A stretch of DNA of 64,000 bases from JBBQYA01 sp038209155 (GTDB lineage Bacteria > Bacteroidota > Bacteroidia > Sphingobacteriales > Sphingobacteriaceae): positions 1-64,000 of the forward strand of contig JBBQYA010000001.1 in the NCBI GenBank assembly GCA_038209155.1, given 5' to 3'. The position numbers and the translations under genes were made by a program. Numbering within the stretch: the first letter of the stretch is position 1; the number at the start of each line of letters is the position of its first letter. This document shows positions 1 through 8,216 of the stretch, one piece after another. The notes beneath the pieces were generated by a model that saw only the letters and a program-made list of their open reading frames with translations, ran no database searches and was not told where the DNA came from.

Positions 1-744
1 TTTGGAATATGGCTGCTCATAAGGAGTATCGTCCACCGTGCTTTCGGTGTAGCTTTCAATAGGCAGAAGAGTATTCCAAGGTTTGGAAAGATAGGAATTG
101 GCAACTTTTTTATCATTCCAAGTTTTAACCCAAGCTGGCAACTCGTTCATATAGTAAGTGCTGGTAATGAAATTGCCTGAACCTGAATCGAACCAATACG
201 CTGCATTTGCACTATGACCAGACGGTAAAATTGAACCTCGATCTTTCATTGATACTCCAAAAACTTTTCCATTAAAATGAGTAGCTAATCTAAGTTCATC
301 AGTGATAGTGGTAACTAACAAATTCTTTGGCGACATTTTACCTGCTTTACCAGCAGCTCCAACCGTTTGAACTGCATCATCTTGCACACAATACATAGAG
401 CTATCGTTCAATTTATTGTGCCAATCATTGCCGACTATTCCATTGATGCTAGGCGTAGTTCCCGTGTAAACACTTGCATGGCCTGGTCCAGTATAGGTTG
501 GTACAAAATCGTATTTCGTGTTTTTGCAGTTATAACCTTCTTTCCATAATTTTTTAAAGCCACCTTCACCCAATTTATCCCAATATCTGGTGATGTAATC
601 CGATCGCATTTGATCTACAATAATACCAATTACCAGTTTTGGTCTTTCGATAGAACCCGATTTAATTTCTTGGTTTTTCTGCGCAAAACTAATCTGTGAG
701 TATGAAATTGTAAATAGAAGTATCAAAAAGCGGAAATAGATCAT
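1..744 (-). CDS. PafA-like alkaline phosphatase, 5' part (3' end outside window)
   Basis: The first 248 codons are present and the gene runs off the left edge. The start is the ATG at 744-742. An N-terminal signal peptide ends in an SFAQ-type site, so the protein is exported. Translation of the minus strand shows the metal-binding motif IIVDQMRSDY near residue 40, followed by TYTGPGHASVYTGTTP, where the first Thr after TGP context fits the phosphorylated nucleophile of the alkaline phosphatase/PafA family. Further on GSILPSGHSANAAYWFD also matches this family. PafA enzymes of Bacteroidota are periplasmic phosphomonoesterases that release phosphate from organic esters. A nucleotide pyrophosphatase or sulfatase of the same fold is possible, but Thr rather than Cys/Ser favours a phosphatase. 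Confidence 0.8.
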   Translation of the reverse strand, partial: MIYFRFLILLFTISYSQISFAQKNQEIKSGSIERPKLVIGIIVDQMRSDYITRYWDKLGEGGFKKLWKEGYNCKNTKYDFVPTYTGPGHASVYTGTTPSINGIVGNDWHNKLNDSSMYCVQDDAVQTVGAAGKAGKMSPKNLLVTTITDELRLATHFNGKVFGVSMKDRGSILPSGHSANAAYWFDSGSGNFITSTYYMNELPAWVKTWNDKKVANSYLSKPWNTLLPIESYTESTVDDTPYEQPYSK

Positions 745-855
745 AATTAATTTTTTTGCGAATTTAATGATATTAAATTGCAGGAGATGTTAAGAAATTG
801 TTAGGTGATTGGGAAATGTAGATTAGAAAAATCTAAATTTCATTTTTTTCAAAAA

Positions 856-888
856 CAAAAAATCCCACCATTTCTTGGTAGGATTTTC
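856..888 (-). terminator. Intrinsic terminator after atpG
   Basis: On the minus strand, 20 bases past the atpG stop, AAATCC-x-ACCA pairs with TGGT-x-GGATTT around a five-base loop (one mismatch in the stem), followed by a run of T. It closes the long ATP synthase operon before the phosphatase gene. Confidence 0.65.
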
Positions 889-908
889 TCTTTTATATTT
901 AAAAAGTT

Positions 909-1808
909 TTAGTTAGCACTCAAAGCATTTGCGCCACCTACTATTTCCAAAATTTCGTTGGTAATAGAAGCTTGCCGTGCTTGATTGTACGATAATTTTA
1001 ATGCTTTCAACAAATCACCAGCATTTTCGGTTGCCTTGTCCATCGCTGTCATTCTCGCTCCATGTTCAGATGCATGGCTGTCTAACAAGGCTTTGTAAAA
1101 ACTCACCTTAATTGATTTTGGAATTAATTCCTTTACAATTTCTTCGGCAGATGGTTCCAAAATATAATCTGTTTTGTGAGAAGAAGTTTCCTTTTTTACT
1201 TTTTCTAAACTTTCGACTGGTTTTGCCATTGGTAGCAATTGCTCACTAACCAAAATCTGAATAGCAGCATTTTTGAATTGATTGTAAATTAATTCTACCC
1301 GATCGTATTTCCCTTCTGAATAGCCTTTCATTACTTCATCAATCACAAGAGTTGCATTTGAAAAGTTTAAAGAATTAAATAATTCATTGTTGTTACCAAT
1401 TACTTGGTATTTATTTCTTGAATAATAATCTTGTGCTTTTTTCCCGATGGCAACAATATGTAAATTACCGTTTTTCTGTTGCGAAGCATATTTTTTAGCA
1501 ATCAATTGATTGGCAGTTTTAATCGCATTCGTATTAAAAGCACCAGCCAAACCTCGATTAGAAGTTACAACAATCAACAAAGCATTTTTCACTTCCCGAT
1601 CTTGTGAATAAACACTTGCATCGCCTTCCAGATTTTCCGTAAGGTTGGTGAGCATTTCTTTTAATTTATCGGCATACGGACGCATTTGAACAATAGCATC
1701 GGAAGCTCGCTTTAGTTTAGCGGCCGACACCATTTTCATTGCTTTTGTAATCTGCTGAGTAGAGTTTACAGAAGCTATTCGTATTCGTACTTCTTTTAAA
1801 TTTGCCAT
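909..1808 (-). CDS. atpG: F1 ATP synthase subunit gamma
   Basis: The gamma subunit is the central rotor shaft of F1. At 299 residues the length is normal. The N-terminal helix (ANLKEVRIRIASVNSTQQIT, ITKAMKMVSAAKL) and the C-terminal helix (ASEHGARMTAMDKATENAGD, then YNQARQASITNEILEIVGG) are the two conserved coiled-coil strands of this family. It is the last gene of the operon, 50 bases after atpA, and is followed by a terminator. The beta and epsilon genes (atpD, atpC) do not follow, as expected for Bacteroidota, where they lie elsewhere. Confidence 0.97.
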   Translation of the reverse strand: MANLKEVRIRIASVNSTQQITKAMKMVSAAKLKRASDAIVQMRPYADKLKEMLTNLTENLEGDASVYSQDREVKNALLIVVTSNRGLAGAFNTNAIKTANQLIAKKYASQQKNGNLHIVAIGKKAQDYYSRNKYQVIGNNNELFNSLNFSNATLVIDEVMKGYSEGKYDRVELIYNQFKNAAIQILVSEQLLPMAKPVESLEKVKKETSSHKTDYILEPSAEEIVKELIPKSIKVSFYKALLDSHASEHGARMTAMDKATENAGDLLKALKLSYNQARQASITNEILEIVGGANALSAN

Positions 1809-1858
1809 TTTATGTAAAAATATTTTTAATCTGAACGGTTAATTCAGATAGGCTGAAA

Positions 1859-3433
1859 TTAGTATCCTGCTGAAATTTCTTTTGCAACACTTTCTAATAC
1901 AGACGTTTGAGCATCTGTAAATTGTCCTTTTTTCAATGCCTCTAAAACATCTTTATGTCTTACTTGCAGTTGCTGTAAAAACTGTGCTTCAAAGTCTTTT
2001 ACTTTATCAATAGGCACAGCACGCAAAAGTCCTTTCGTTCCTAAATAAATAATAGCCACTTGATTTTCTACGGGCATTGGAGAATATTGTCCCTGCTTAA
2101 GAATTTCTACGTTTCTGGATCCTTTGTCTATTACAGCTTTGGTACTTGCATCTAAGTCTGATCCGAATTTAGAAAATGCTTCTAATTCTCTGAACTGTGC
2201 TTGATCTAATTTCAAGGTTCCAGCTACTTTTTTCATTGATTTAATCTGAGCATTTCCACCTACACGAGATACCGAAATACCCACGTTAATAGCTGGTCTT
2301 ACTCCTGCATTAAATAAATTAGATTCTAAGAAAATCTGACCATCCGTTATAGAAATTACATTGGTAGGAATATATGCAGAAACGTCTCCCGCTTGAGTTT
2401 CAATAATTGGTAATGCTGTCAATGAACCTCCACCTTTCACAATCGGACGAATGCTTTCTGGTAAATCGTTCATGTTTTTGGCGATTTCATCAGATGCATT
2501 AATTTTTGCAGCTCTTTCTAGCAATCTACTATGCAAATAAAACACATCTCCTGGATATGCTTCACGACCTGGCGGACGACGTAATAAAAGCGAAACTTCT
2601 CTATATGCGACTGCTTGTTTAGATAAATCATCATAAACAATCAAAGCTGGGCGACCTGTATCTCTGAAAAATTCACCGATAGCTGCTCCAGCAAAAGGCG
2701 CATAGAATTGCATTGGAGCAGGATCTGCAGCAGATGCAGCTACAATTACTGTATAGGGAGTAGCTCCTTTTTCATCCAATACTTTTACAATATTGGCAAC
2801 GGTAGAGTTTTTCTGTCCGATTGCTACATAAATACAAAAAACAGGTTCGCCTCTATCGTAAAATTCTTTTTGATTAATAATCGTGTCAATCGCTACGGCA
2901 GTTTTTCCGGTTTGTCTATCTCCAATAATTAATTCTCTTTGTCCACGTCCAATAGGAATCATGGCGTCAATTGCTTTAATTCCAGTTTGCAAAGGTTCAT
3001 TTACTGGCTGACGGAAGATTACTCCGGGAGCTTTACGTTCCAACGGCATTTCATACGTTTCACCTTGAATAGGGCCTTTACCATCTATTGGTAATCCAAG
3101 AGTATTCACCACTCGACCAAGCATTCCTTCTCCAACATTGATAGAAGCAATTTTCTTTGTTCTTTTTAAAGTATCACCTTCTTTAATAGTATCTGATGAG
3201 CCTAACAAAACCACTCCCACATTGTCCTCTTCAAGGTTCAAAACGATTCCTTGTAGTCCTTTATCAAATTCTACCAATTCTCCAGATTGCACTTTGGTAA
3301 GTCCGTATACACGTGCTATACCATCACCAACCTGCAAAACTGTTCCTACTTCTTCCAATTCTGCAGCGGTTTTAAATCCGGATAATTGTTGTCTGAGGAT
3401 AGCCGAAACTTCGTCTGGTCTTACTTCTACCAT
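1859..3433 (-). CDS. atpA: F1 ATP synthase subunit alpha
   Basis: The regulatory nucleotide-binding subunit of F1. The 524 residues contain the Walker A motif GDRQTGKT at 171-178, the typical N-terminal start [14 protein letters not shown], and [21 protein letters not shown], the conserved alpha signature. It sits 36 bases after atpH and 50 before atpG. Nothing is missing. Alpha and gamma are encoded here, while beta must come from another locus. Confidence 0.98.
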   Translation of the reverse strand: MVEVRPDEVSAILRQQLSGFKTAAELEEVGTVLQVGDGIARVYGLTKVQSGELVEFDKGLQGIVLNLEEDNVGVVLLGSSDTIKEGDTLKRTKKIASINVGEGMLGRVVNTLGLPIDGKGPIQGETYEMPLERKAPGVIFRQPVNEPLQTGIKAIDAMIPIGRGQRELIIGDRQTGKTAVAIDTIINQKEFYDRGEPVFCIYVAIGQKNSTVANIVKVLDEKGATPYTVIVAASAADPAPMQFYAPFAGAAIGEFFRDTGRPALIVYDDLSKQAVAYREVSLLLRRPPGREAYPGDVFYLHSRLLERAAKINASDEIAKNMNDLPESIRPIVKGGGSLTALPIIETQAGDVSAYIPTNVISITDGQIFLESNLFNAGVRPAINVGISVSRVGGNAQIKSMKKVAGTLKLDQAQFRELEAFSKFGSDLDASTKAVIDKGSRNVEILKQGQYSPMPVENQVAIIYLGTKGLLRAVPIDKVKDFEAQFLQQLQVRHKDVLEALKKGQFTDAQTSVLESVAKEISAGY

Positions 3434-3469
3434 GATATTTTCTTTATTTTTTTTCTTTAAATCAATTAT

Positions 3470-4027
3470 TTATAAACTCGAAACGTAATCGTTCGACTGG
3501 AAATTCTTTTTTAATTTGTTGATGCTCTTGCTGATAGAAGAATCAATTTGACGATCTCCAACTGTAAGAATAAAACCTCCAATTAAAGATGGATCTATTT
3601 TTTTGTTTAAAATGACTTTGCTGTTTGTCATTTTTTCTACTTGAATCATTATTGCTTTTTCATTTTCAGCAGAAAGTTCGGTAGCAGATACTACTTGAGC
3701 CGTTACAATATTTTGGATTCTATTGTATTGTAATAAAAATTCTTTTGCAGTAGCGTGCAACAAGTTTTCACGACTTTTATTTGCCATGATTTCAAAAAAT
3801 GCTAAACTTACTTTGCTTACTTTATTTCCGAATATTTCTTTCAAAATATTCTTCTTCTTTTCAATTGAAATAATTGGATTTTGTAATAATGCTCTTAAAT
3901 CTGAACTTGCATTAAGGGTTTCGGAAAACAATTTCATATCACTATGAACTGCTTCCAATGTTTTTTGCTCTTGAGCCAAATCTATTAATGATTTAGCATA
4001 TCTACTGGTGACGTTTAATTCAGACAT
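3470..4027 (-). CDS. atpH: F1 ATP synthase subunit delta
   Basis: The peripheral-stalk subunit joining F1 to the b subunits. The 185 residues have the delta/OSCP arrangement: an N-terminal helical bundle (TSRYAKSLIDLAQEQKTLEAV) and the C-terminal signature GGFILTVGDRQIDSSISKSI near residues 150-170. It lies between atpF (30 bases) and atpA (36 bases) in the usual F-H-A order. Confidence 0.95.
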   Translation of the reverse strand: MSELNVTSRYAKSLIDLAQEQKTLEAVHSDMKLFSETLNASSDLRALLQNPIISIEKKKNILKEIFGNKVSKVSLAFFEIMANKSRENLLHATAKEFLLQYNRIQNIVTAQVVSATELSAENEKAIMIQVEKMTNSKVILNKKIDPSLIGGFILTVGDRQIDSSISKSINKLKKNFQSNDYVSSL

Positions 4028-4057
4028 AATTGATTAGGAATCTGTACTTAGTACCCA

Positions 4058-4552
4058 TTAATTTAATTTAATATCTTTTAATAAATCACTTACTAAAGAA
4101 TCTTGACTCGCTTTATCCTTCAATTGTTTCGTCAAAATCTTTTCAGCGATTTCTATAGATAAAGTAGCCACTTGATTTTTCATCTCTGTTAAAGCAGCCA
4201 TTTTCTGAGTATTAATTTCAGCTCTAGCTTTTTCGATCATTTTACCACCTTCAGTTTGAGCAAGAGATTTTGCTTCATTAATCATTGAATCTTTTATTTC
4301 TTTTCCTTCTTTCAAAATTCTATCTCTCTCAAAACGAGCTTCTTTCAAAAGTTTTTCACTATCAGAATTAAATTTAGCCATTTCCAATTTCGCTTTTTCA
4401 GCAGAAGCTAAAGCATTTTCAATCGATTCTTCGCGATCGTTTAATGCCTTCATAATTGGTTTCCAAGCAAATTTTGCTAATAAAAGCAACAAGAGCGAAA
4501 ATATAATGACCTGCCAAATTAGCAATCCTAGGCCTGGGGTTAATAATTCCAT
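4058..4552 (-). CDS. atpF: Fo ATP synthase subunit b
   Basis: The membrane-anchored stator subunit. One transmembrane segment lies at residues 8-27 (LLIWQVIIFSLLLLLLAKFA), followed by the conserved WKPIMKALNDREESI and a long charged helix that would form the stator coiled coil. At 164 residues the length is normal. The 80-base gap to atpE upstream holds a hairpin with a T run (see that entry), so atpF and later genes may be expressed less than atpE. Confidence 0.95.
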   Translation of the reverse strand: MELLTPGLGLLIWQVIIFSLLLLLLAKFAWKPIMKALNDREESIENALASAEKAKLEMAKFNSDSEKLLKEARFERDRILKEGKEIKDSMINEAKSLAQTEGGKMIEKARAEINTQKMAALTEMKNQVATLSIEIAEKILTKQLKDKASQDSLVSDLLKDIKLN

Positions 4553-4581
4553 TTTCTTTTTTGGTTAATGTGAATATTGTT

Positions 4582-4632
4582 AAAAAAAATACTGCCAATA
4601 AGCCAATCGCTATCAGCAGTATTTAAAAAATC
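4582..4632 (-). terminator. Hairpin plus T run between atpE and atpF, possible partial terminator
   Basis: AAATACTGC at 4587-4595 is the exact reverse complement of GCAGTATTT at 4616-4624, a 9-bp perfect stem around a 20-base spacer. In the direction of transcription (minus) the second arm runs straight into eight T. It begins a few bases after the atpE stop. Inside an operon this could act as a partial terminator or as an mRNA 3'-end stabiliser for the atpB-atpE part. Confidence 0.55.
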
Positions 4633-4920
<288 letters not shown>

Positions 4921-6108
4921 TTAGTGTTTTGCTTCGTAAAGGGATGGCTCATCTCCAATAATGTGTTCTTCATCATGTTCATGATGATGCTCTTCTACTG
5001 CCATTCCAAAATACATTGCACTCAATAAAGTGAAAACATAAGCCTGTAAGAAACAAACTAATAATTCTAAAACTTTCATGAATAAACTTAAAAATACCGA
5101 CATAATGGAAACTCCAAAACCTGCCGCAGCACCCATACTTCCGAAAATAAAAATCAAACTTATAAAAGCTAATGGAATAATATGGCCAGCAGTCATGTTG
5201 GCAAAAAGTCGTAAAGTAAGTACAAATGGTTTGATGAATACACCTAAAAACTCTACTACCGGCATTAAAGGGACAGGGAATTTCAACCACCAAGGTACTC
5301 CAGGAGTGTTGAAAATATGAATCCAATAGTCTTTATTAGCAGAAAACGTGGTGATTGCAAAAGTAAACAAAGCCAATGTCATGGTGAAAGCTATGTTTCC
5401 AGAAAGATTAGCTCCAAAAGGAATCATTGGAATTAATCCTAACAAATTATTCAACCAAATGAAAAAGAAAACCGTCAATAAATAAGGCATGTATTTATTA
5501 TAATTTCTTCCGATGCTTGGTTTTGCAACTTCGTCTCTAATAAATATAATAAAAGGCTCTACCACAGATTGCATTCCTTTTGGAGCTTTTCCTAATCTAG
5601 TTTTGGTGTAAGAATTTGCAATAGATAGAAATAACAATAAAATAATTACAGCACTAGTTAATAATGCCAAAACATTTTTAGTAATAGATATATCTAAAAA
5701 TGAATCGCCAGCCACTGATTGGATATGGTGCTTACTATCCATGAAATATTTATTTCCATTTTTTGTCAAAACAGTATCATGTCCATGATTGAAAGCAGAA
5801 GACATAAAGGTTTCAACTTTACTACCATTTACTAATATGATAGGAAGTGGAACAGTTCCATGTACTTCTACTCCCTCAGAATTTACATAATCATACAAAT
5901 GCCATTCGTGAGAATCGCTAATATGTTCTAAAATCATTTCTCCAGCATTGAACTTAGATTTGCTGGGTGATTCGTGTTTTTCGTTGTTGTTTTTACTTGA
6001 AATTGGCTCAGAAGCTTGAGCAGAAAAAAATAAAAAGCTAGATAAAACGGCAGATATAGCTAAGTAGGCTAAACTTTTTTTAATGGTAAAACGGCTTAGA
6101 TTCATCAA
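4921..6108 (-). CDS. atpB: Fo ATP synthase subunit a, with long N-terminal extension
   Basis: The ion-channel subunit. The essential arginine is Arg300 in VLTLRLFANM, and the helix before it (MPVVEFLGVFIKPF) is conserved. The protein has 395 residues, longer than the roughly 270 of E. coli. The extra N-terminal part of about 140 residues holds a signal-peptide-like segment (residues 10-32) and a His-rich periplasmic-type region, as seen in other Bacteroidota. The C-terminus is also His/acid-rich (EEHHHEHDEEH). The start MMNLSR leaves an 11-base gap to the upstream gene. Confidence 0.96.
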   Translation of the reverse strand: MMNLSRFTIKKSLAYLAISAVLSSFLFFSAQASEPISSKNNNEKHESPSKSKFNAGEMILEHISDSHEWHLYDYVNSEGVEVHGTVPLPIILVNGSKVETFMSSAFNHGHDTVLTKNGNKYFMDSKHHIQSVAGDSFLDISITKNVLALLTSAVIILLLFLSIANSYTKTRLGKAPKGMQSVVEPFIIFIRDEVAKPSIGRNYNKYMPYLLTVFFFIWLNNLLGLIPMIPFGANLSGNIAFTMTLALFTFAITTFSANKDYWIHIFNTPGVPWWLKFPVPLMPVVEFLGVFIKPFVLTLRLFANMTAGHIIPLAFISLIFIFGSMGAAAGFGVSIMSVFLSLFMKVLELLVCFLQAYVFTLLSAMYFGMAVEEHHHEHDEEHIIGDEPSLYEAKH

Positions 6109-6119
6109 ATACCTTTGTT

Positions 6120-6506
6120 TTAGTTTTTAATTTGAGCGCGCAAGTTATACAATAAACTATAGATTTCAAAAGCCGTAAAAAGAAAATAATAAACAAAAAA
6201 AGCAATCACAAAATTGGCTTTGTTTTCTACTCCATTTGCCAATAAAATGATGATAAATAGGATGGATGCAAATAACTTTACCATCACAGATCCCATGGCA
6301 GTAGTCATAAATAATTGATTCCCTTTTTTCAATCCAAAATAACTCAGACTGTAAACTGCAACTGTTAATAAATAAGTAAAGAGTAAAGAGTACCATGTGT
6401 AGCCTCCAACATAGCAATCGCATACATACGCTTCTAAAGCATAAGTAAGCGCTGCGAAAACCAAAGCAAGGATGGACAATCTAAAAACAAAAACAGGAAC
6501 AGTCAT
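6120..6506 (-). CDS. Small membrane protein upstream of atpB (AtpI-like position)
   Basis: The 128 residues form four predicted membrane helices (about 5-23, 36-57, 65-90 and 98-120) with a CDC pair in the first loop. No catalytic motif is visible. Its place, 11 bases before atpB and 39 after atpZ, is that of the ATP synthase I-type assembly proteins in other operons. A role in Fo assembly is inferred from position only. Confidence 0.75.
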   Translation of the reverse strand: MTVPVFVFRLSILALVFAALTYALEAYVCDCYVGGYTWYSLLFTYLLTVAVYSLSYFGLKKGNQLFMTTAMGSVMVKLFASILFIIILLANGVENKANFVIAFFVYYFLFTAFEIYSLLYNLRAQIKN

Positions 6507-6545
6507 TTAAATATAATTTGGGCAATGGAATTTGAAATTCATTTT

Positions 6546-6773
6546 TTACTTTTTGATCAACAATCGCATCACCCAATAAAGTGAAATACCTACAGATGTG
6601 AAAATCATGATAAGAGTGAAAATTGGAAAATTGAGTGCTAAAAATTGATCTAATAAATGACCTCCAAAAGTTCCAATACCGATAATAGATATCATTTGAA
6701 TCGCAATGCCTCCAAACTTAGCATACTCATGCAGATTTTTTTTCGGTAATTCCGGTTTTGGTTTGTCTATCAC
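6546..6773 (-). CDS. AtpZ/AtpI-family membrane protein
   Basis: A 75-residue protein with two membrane helices (about 18-42 and 47-72) separated by GGHLLDQFLALNFPIF, the layout of the AtpZ family (GxxxGxxLDxxL...P). AtpZ proteins are encoded before atpB and help c-ring assembly or divalent cation uptake. Its start lies inside the end of the bactofilin gene, a 47-base overlap in another frame. No later start codon leaves the first helix intact, so the overlap appears real and suggests translational coupling. Confidence 0.82.
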   Translation of the reverse strand: MIDKPKPELPKKNLHEYAKFGGIAIQMISIIGIGTFGGHLLDQFLALNFPIFTLIMIFTSVGISLYWVMRLLIKK

Positions 6774-7167
6774 TTTTCATGATTTCTGGTGTGATGCTGT
6801 TGGTGCTTCTCATGGTGCAATTTCCTTTAAAAACTGCTCCATTTTCAACTACAAATTTGCTCGTTTCTATGTCTCCTATTAAACTTGCTGTTGCTTTTAA
6901 AAATAAGATTTCTGAAATGTAAACGTCACCAATTAATTTTCCAGAAATATCTGCATTTTGACAATGGATAGAACCATTTACGCTTCCAGTAGTTCCTATT
7001 ACTACTTTAGATTTCGAAATAATATTTCCACTGATATGACCATCAATTCTAATATCACCATTTGCTTCTACATTTCCTTCTATAGTGGTGCCTTGGCCAA
7101 TTAAATTTATTGAAGAAGTAGCATTCAATGCTTCTTTTTCTAGTTTAGATGTTTTATTAAAAATCAT
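6727..7167 (-). CDS. Bactofilin (polymer-forming cytoskeletal protein)
   Basis: The 146 residues carry the bactofilin (DUF583) beta-helix: short repeats such as GTTIEGNVEANGDIRIDGH, GNIISKSKVVIG and GSVNGSIHCQNADISGKLIG, with Gly and Ile/Val spaced as in the right-handed helix. Bactofilins polymerise without nucleotide at the membrane and often work with M23 peptidases in shaping the wall. The M23 gene lies 43 bases upstream. The last 15 codons overlap atpZ. Confidence 0.92.
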   Translation of the reverse strand: MIFNKTSKLEKEALNATSSINLIGQGTTIEGNVEANGDIRIDGHISGNIISKSKVVIGTTGSVNGSIHCQNADISGKLIGDVYISEILFLKATASLIGDIETSKFVVENGAVFKGNCTMRSTNSITPEIMKSDRQTKTGITEKKSA

Positions 7168-7210
7168 GGAGTTTAGATTAAAGGTAATAAGGAAAATAGT
7201 GTATGCTATA

Positions 7211-8080
7211 TTAAAAAGCCATATATTCTGCTGGATTTACTGGACTTCCATTGTACCAAATTTCAAAATGAAGATGTGGTCCGTTTGATAATTCCCCTGT
7301 ATCACCTACAATAGCTATAGCTTCTCCAGCTCTCACAAAATTACCAACTTTTTTTAATAAAACAGAAGCATGTTTGTAAAACGACACCAAATTATTCGCG
7401 TGTTGAATCGCAATCACATATCCATTTTCACTGGTGAATGATGAAAAAATGATAGTTCCACTTAAGGTTGCTTTAATGGCTTCGTCTCTTCTGGCAGCTA
7501 TATCCAATCCATAATGACTGCTTGTAGGATTGTATTTTTCTGTTAGCAATCCTTTAATGGGTGTGAAAAATGTATAAGCTGCAATTCCTTGTCTTGTAGC
7601 TTTTTGAGCATCTTCTGCCAAATCATATTCTCCAACAGACTCAATCATTTCTCTAAGTTTTGCTTCTTCTTTCGGTCTATTTGTTGCCAAATTAATGCTA
7701 TCAGACAAACTAGGTTTATTGTTTTTGTTATCAGCAATAGCATCTCCCACTGTTCCATTGATGATATTTCTTAAATTTTCAAAATATAGATCTTTGGCTT
7801 TTTGTGCATTTTCTAAAGAATCTGATTTTCTGATCATTAGGTTCAAATCACTTCTAAGTGAAACATCTGCATAGCCGGGAATATATTCTTTCAAAGGAGT
7901 GTAAATAAACATAGAACTTGTAATTCCGATAAGTATAACAGCTAAAACGCTTCCTAAAACAAAAACGTTAAGCCTTGTTAATGTAAAAGAGGCTTTTTCT
8001 TCAAAAGTATCGTCGTTGAGAATCACGAGTTTGTACTTATTCTTTAATCGTTGTAAAAAACTCCTTTTCTTTTTTGCCAT
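7211..8080 (-). CDS. Membrane-anchored M23 (LytM-type) peptidase
   Basis: A zinc metallopeptidase of 289 residues. One N-terminal membrane anchor lies near residues 36-60, followed by a helical spacer and the M23 domain in the last 120 residues. The zinc ligands and catalytic His are visible in SSHYGLDIAA (HxxxD) and GPHLHFEIWY (HxH). It would cleave peptidoglycan cross-links or regulate such cleavage in the periplasm. It is the first gene of the bactofilin-ATP synthase operon, divergent from porW, and its pairing with bactofilin resembles the shape-control modules of other bacteria. Confidence 0.92.
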   Translation of the reverse strand: MAKKKRSFLQRLKNKYKLVILNDDTFEEKASFTLTRLNVFVLGSVLAVILIGITSSMFIYTPLKEYIPGYADVSLRSDLNLMIRKSDSLENAQKAKDLYFENLRNIINGTVGDAIADNKNNKPSLSDSINLATNRPKEEAKLREMIESVGEYDLAEDAQKATRQGIAAYTFFTPIKGLLTEKYNPTSSHYGLDIAARRDEAIKATLSGTIIFSSFTSENGYVIAIQHANNLVSFYKHASVLLKKVGNFVRAGEAIAIVGDTGELSNGPHLHFEIWYNGSPVNPAEYMAF

Positions 8081-8166
8081 AATTATTCAATATTGGAAAG
8101 TATTAACCCGAAAATCGAATTAATTAATTTTTTAGTAATAATTTATTGCACAATAAACCATTTTTA

Positions 8167-8197
8167 TTGGGAAATGAGCTTAGATAAAATAATTTTG
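8167..8197 (+). promoter_or_regulatory. Bacteroidota-type promoter for the porW operon
   Basis: A -7 element TAATTTTG at 8190-8197 matches the Bacteroidota consensus TAnnTTTG. A TTG at 8167-8169 lies 20 bases upstream, the expected spacing for the -33 element. Transcription would begin near 8202, just before porW. Confidence 0.55.
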
Positions 8198-8216
8198 CAT
8201 TTTTAAAGTTGTAATT

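Noticed and set aside
367..549. Plus-strand open frame of 60 codons
   Set aside because: It lies fully antisense to the PafA-like phosphatase gene, whose protein motifs are clear. No recognisable product.
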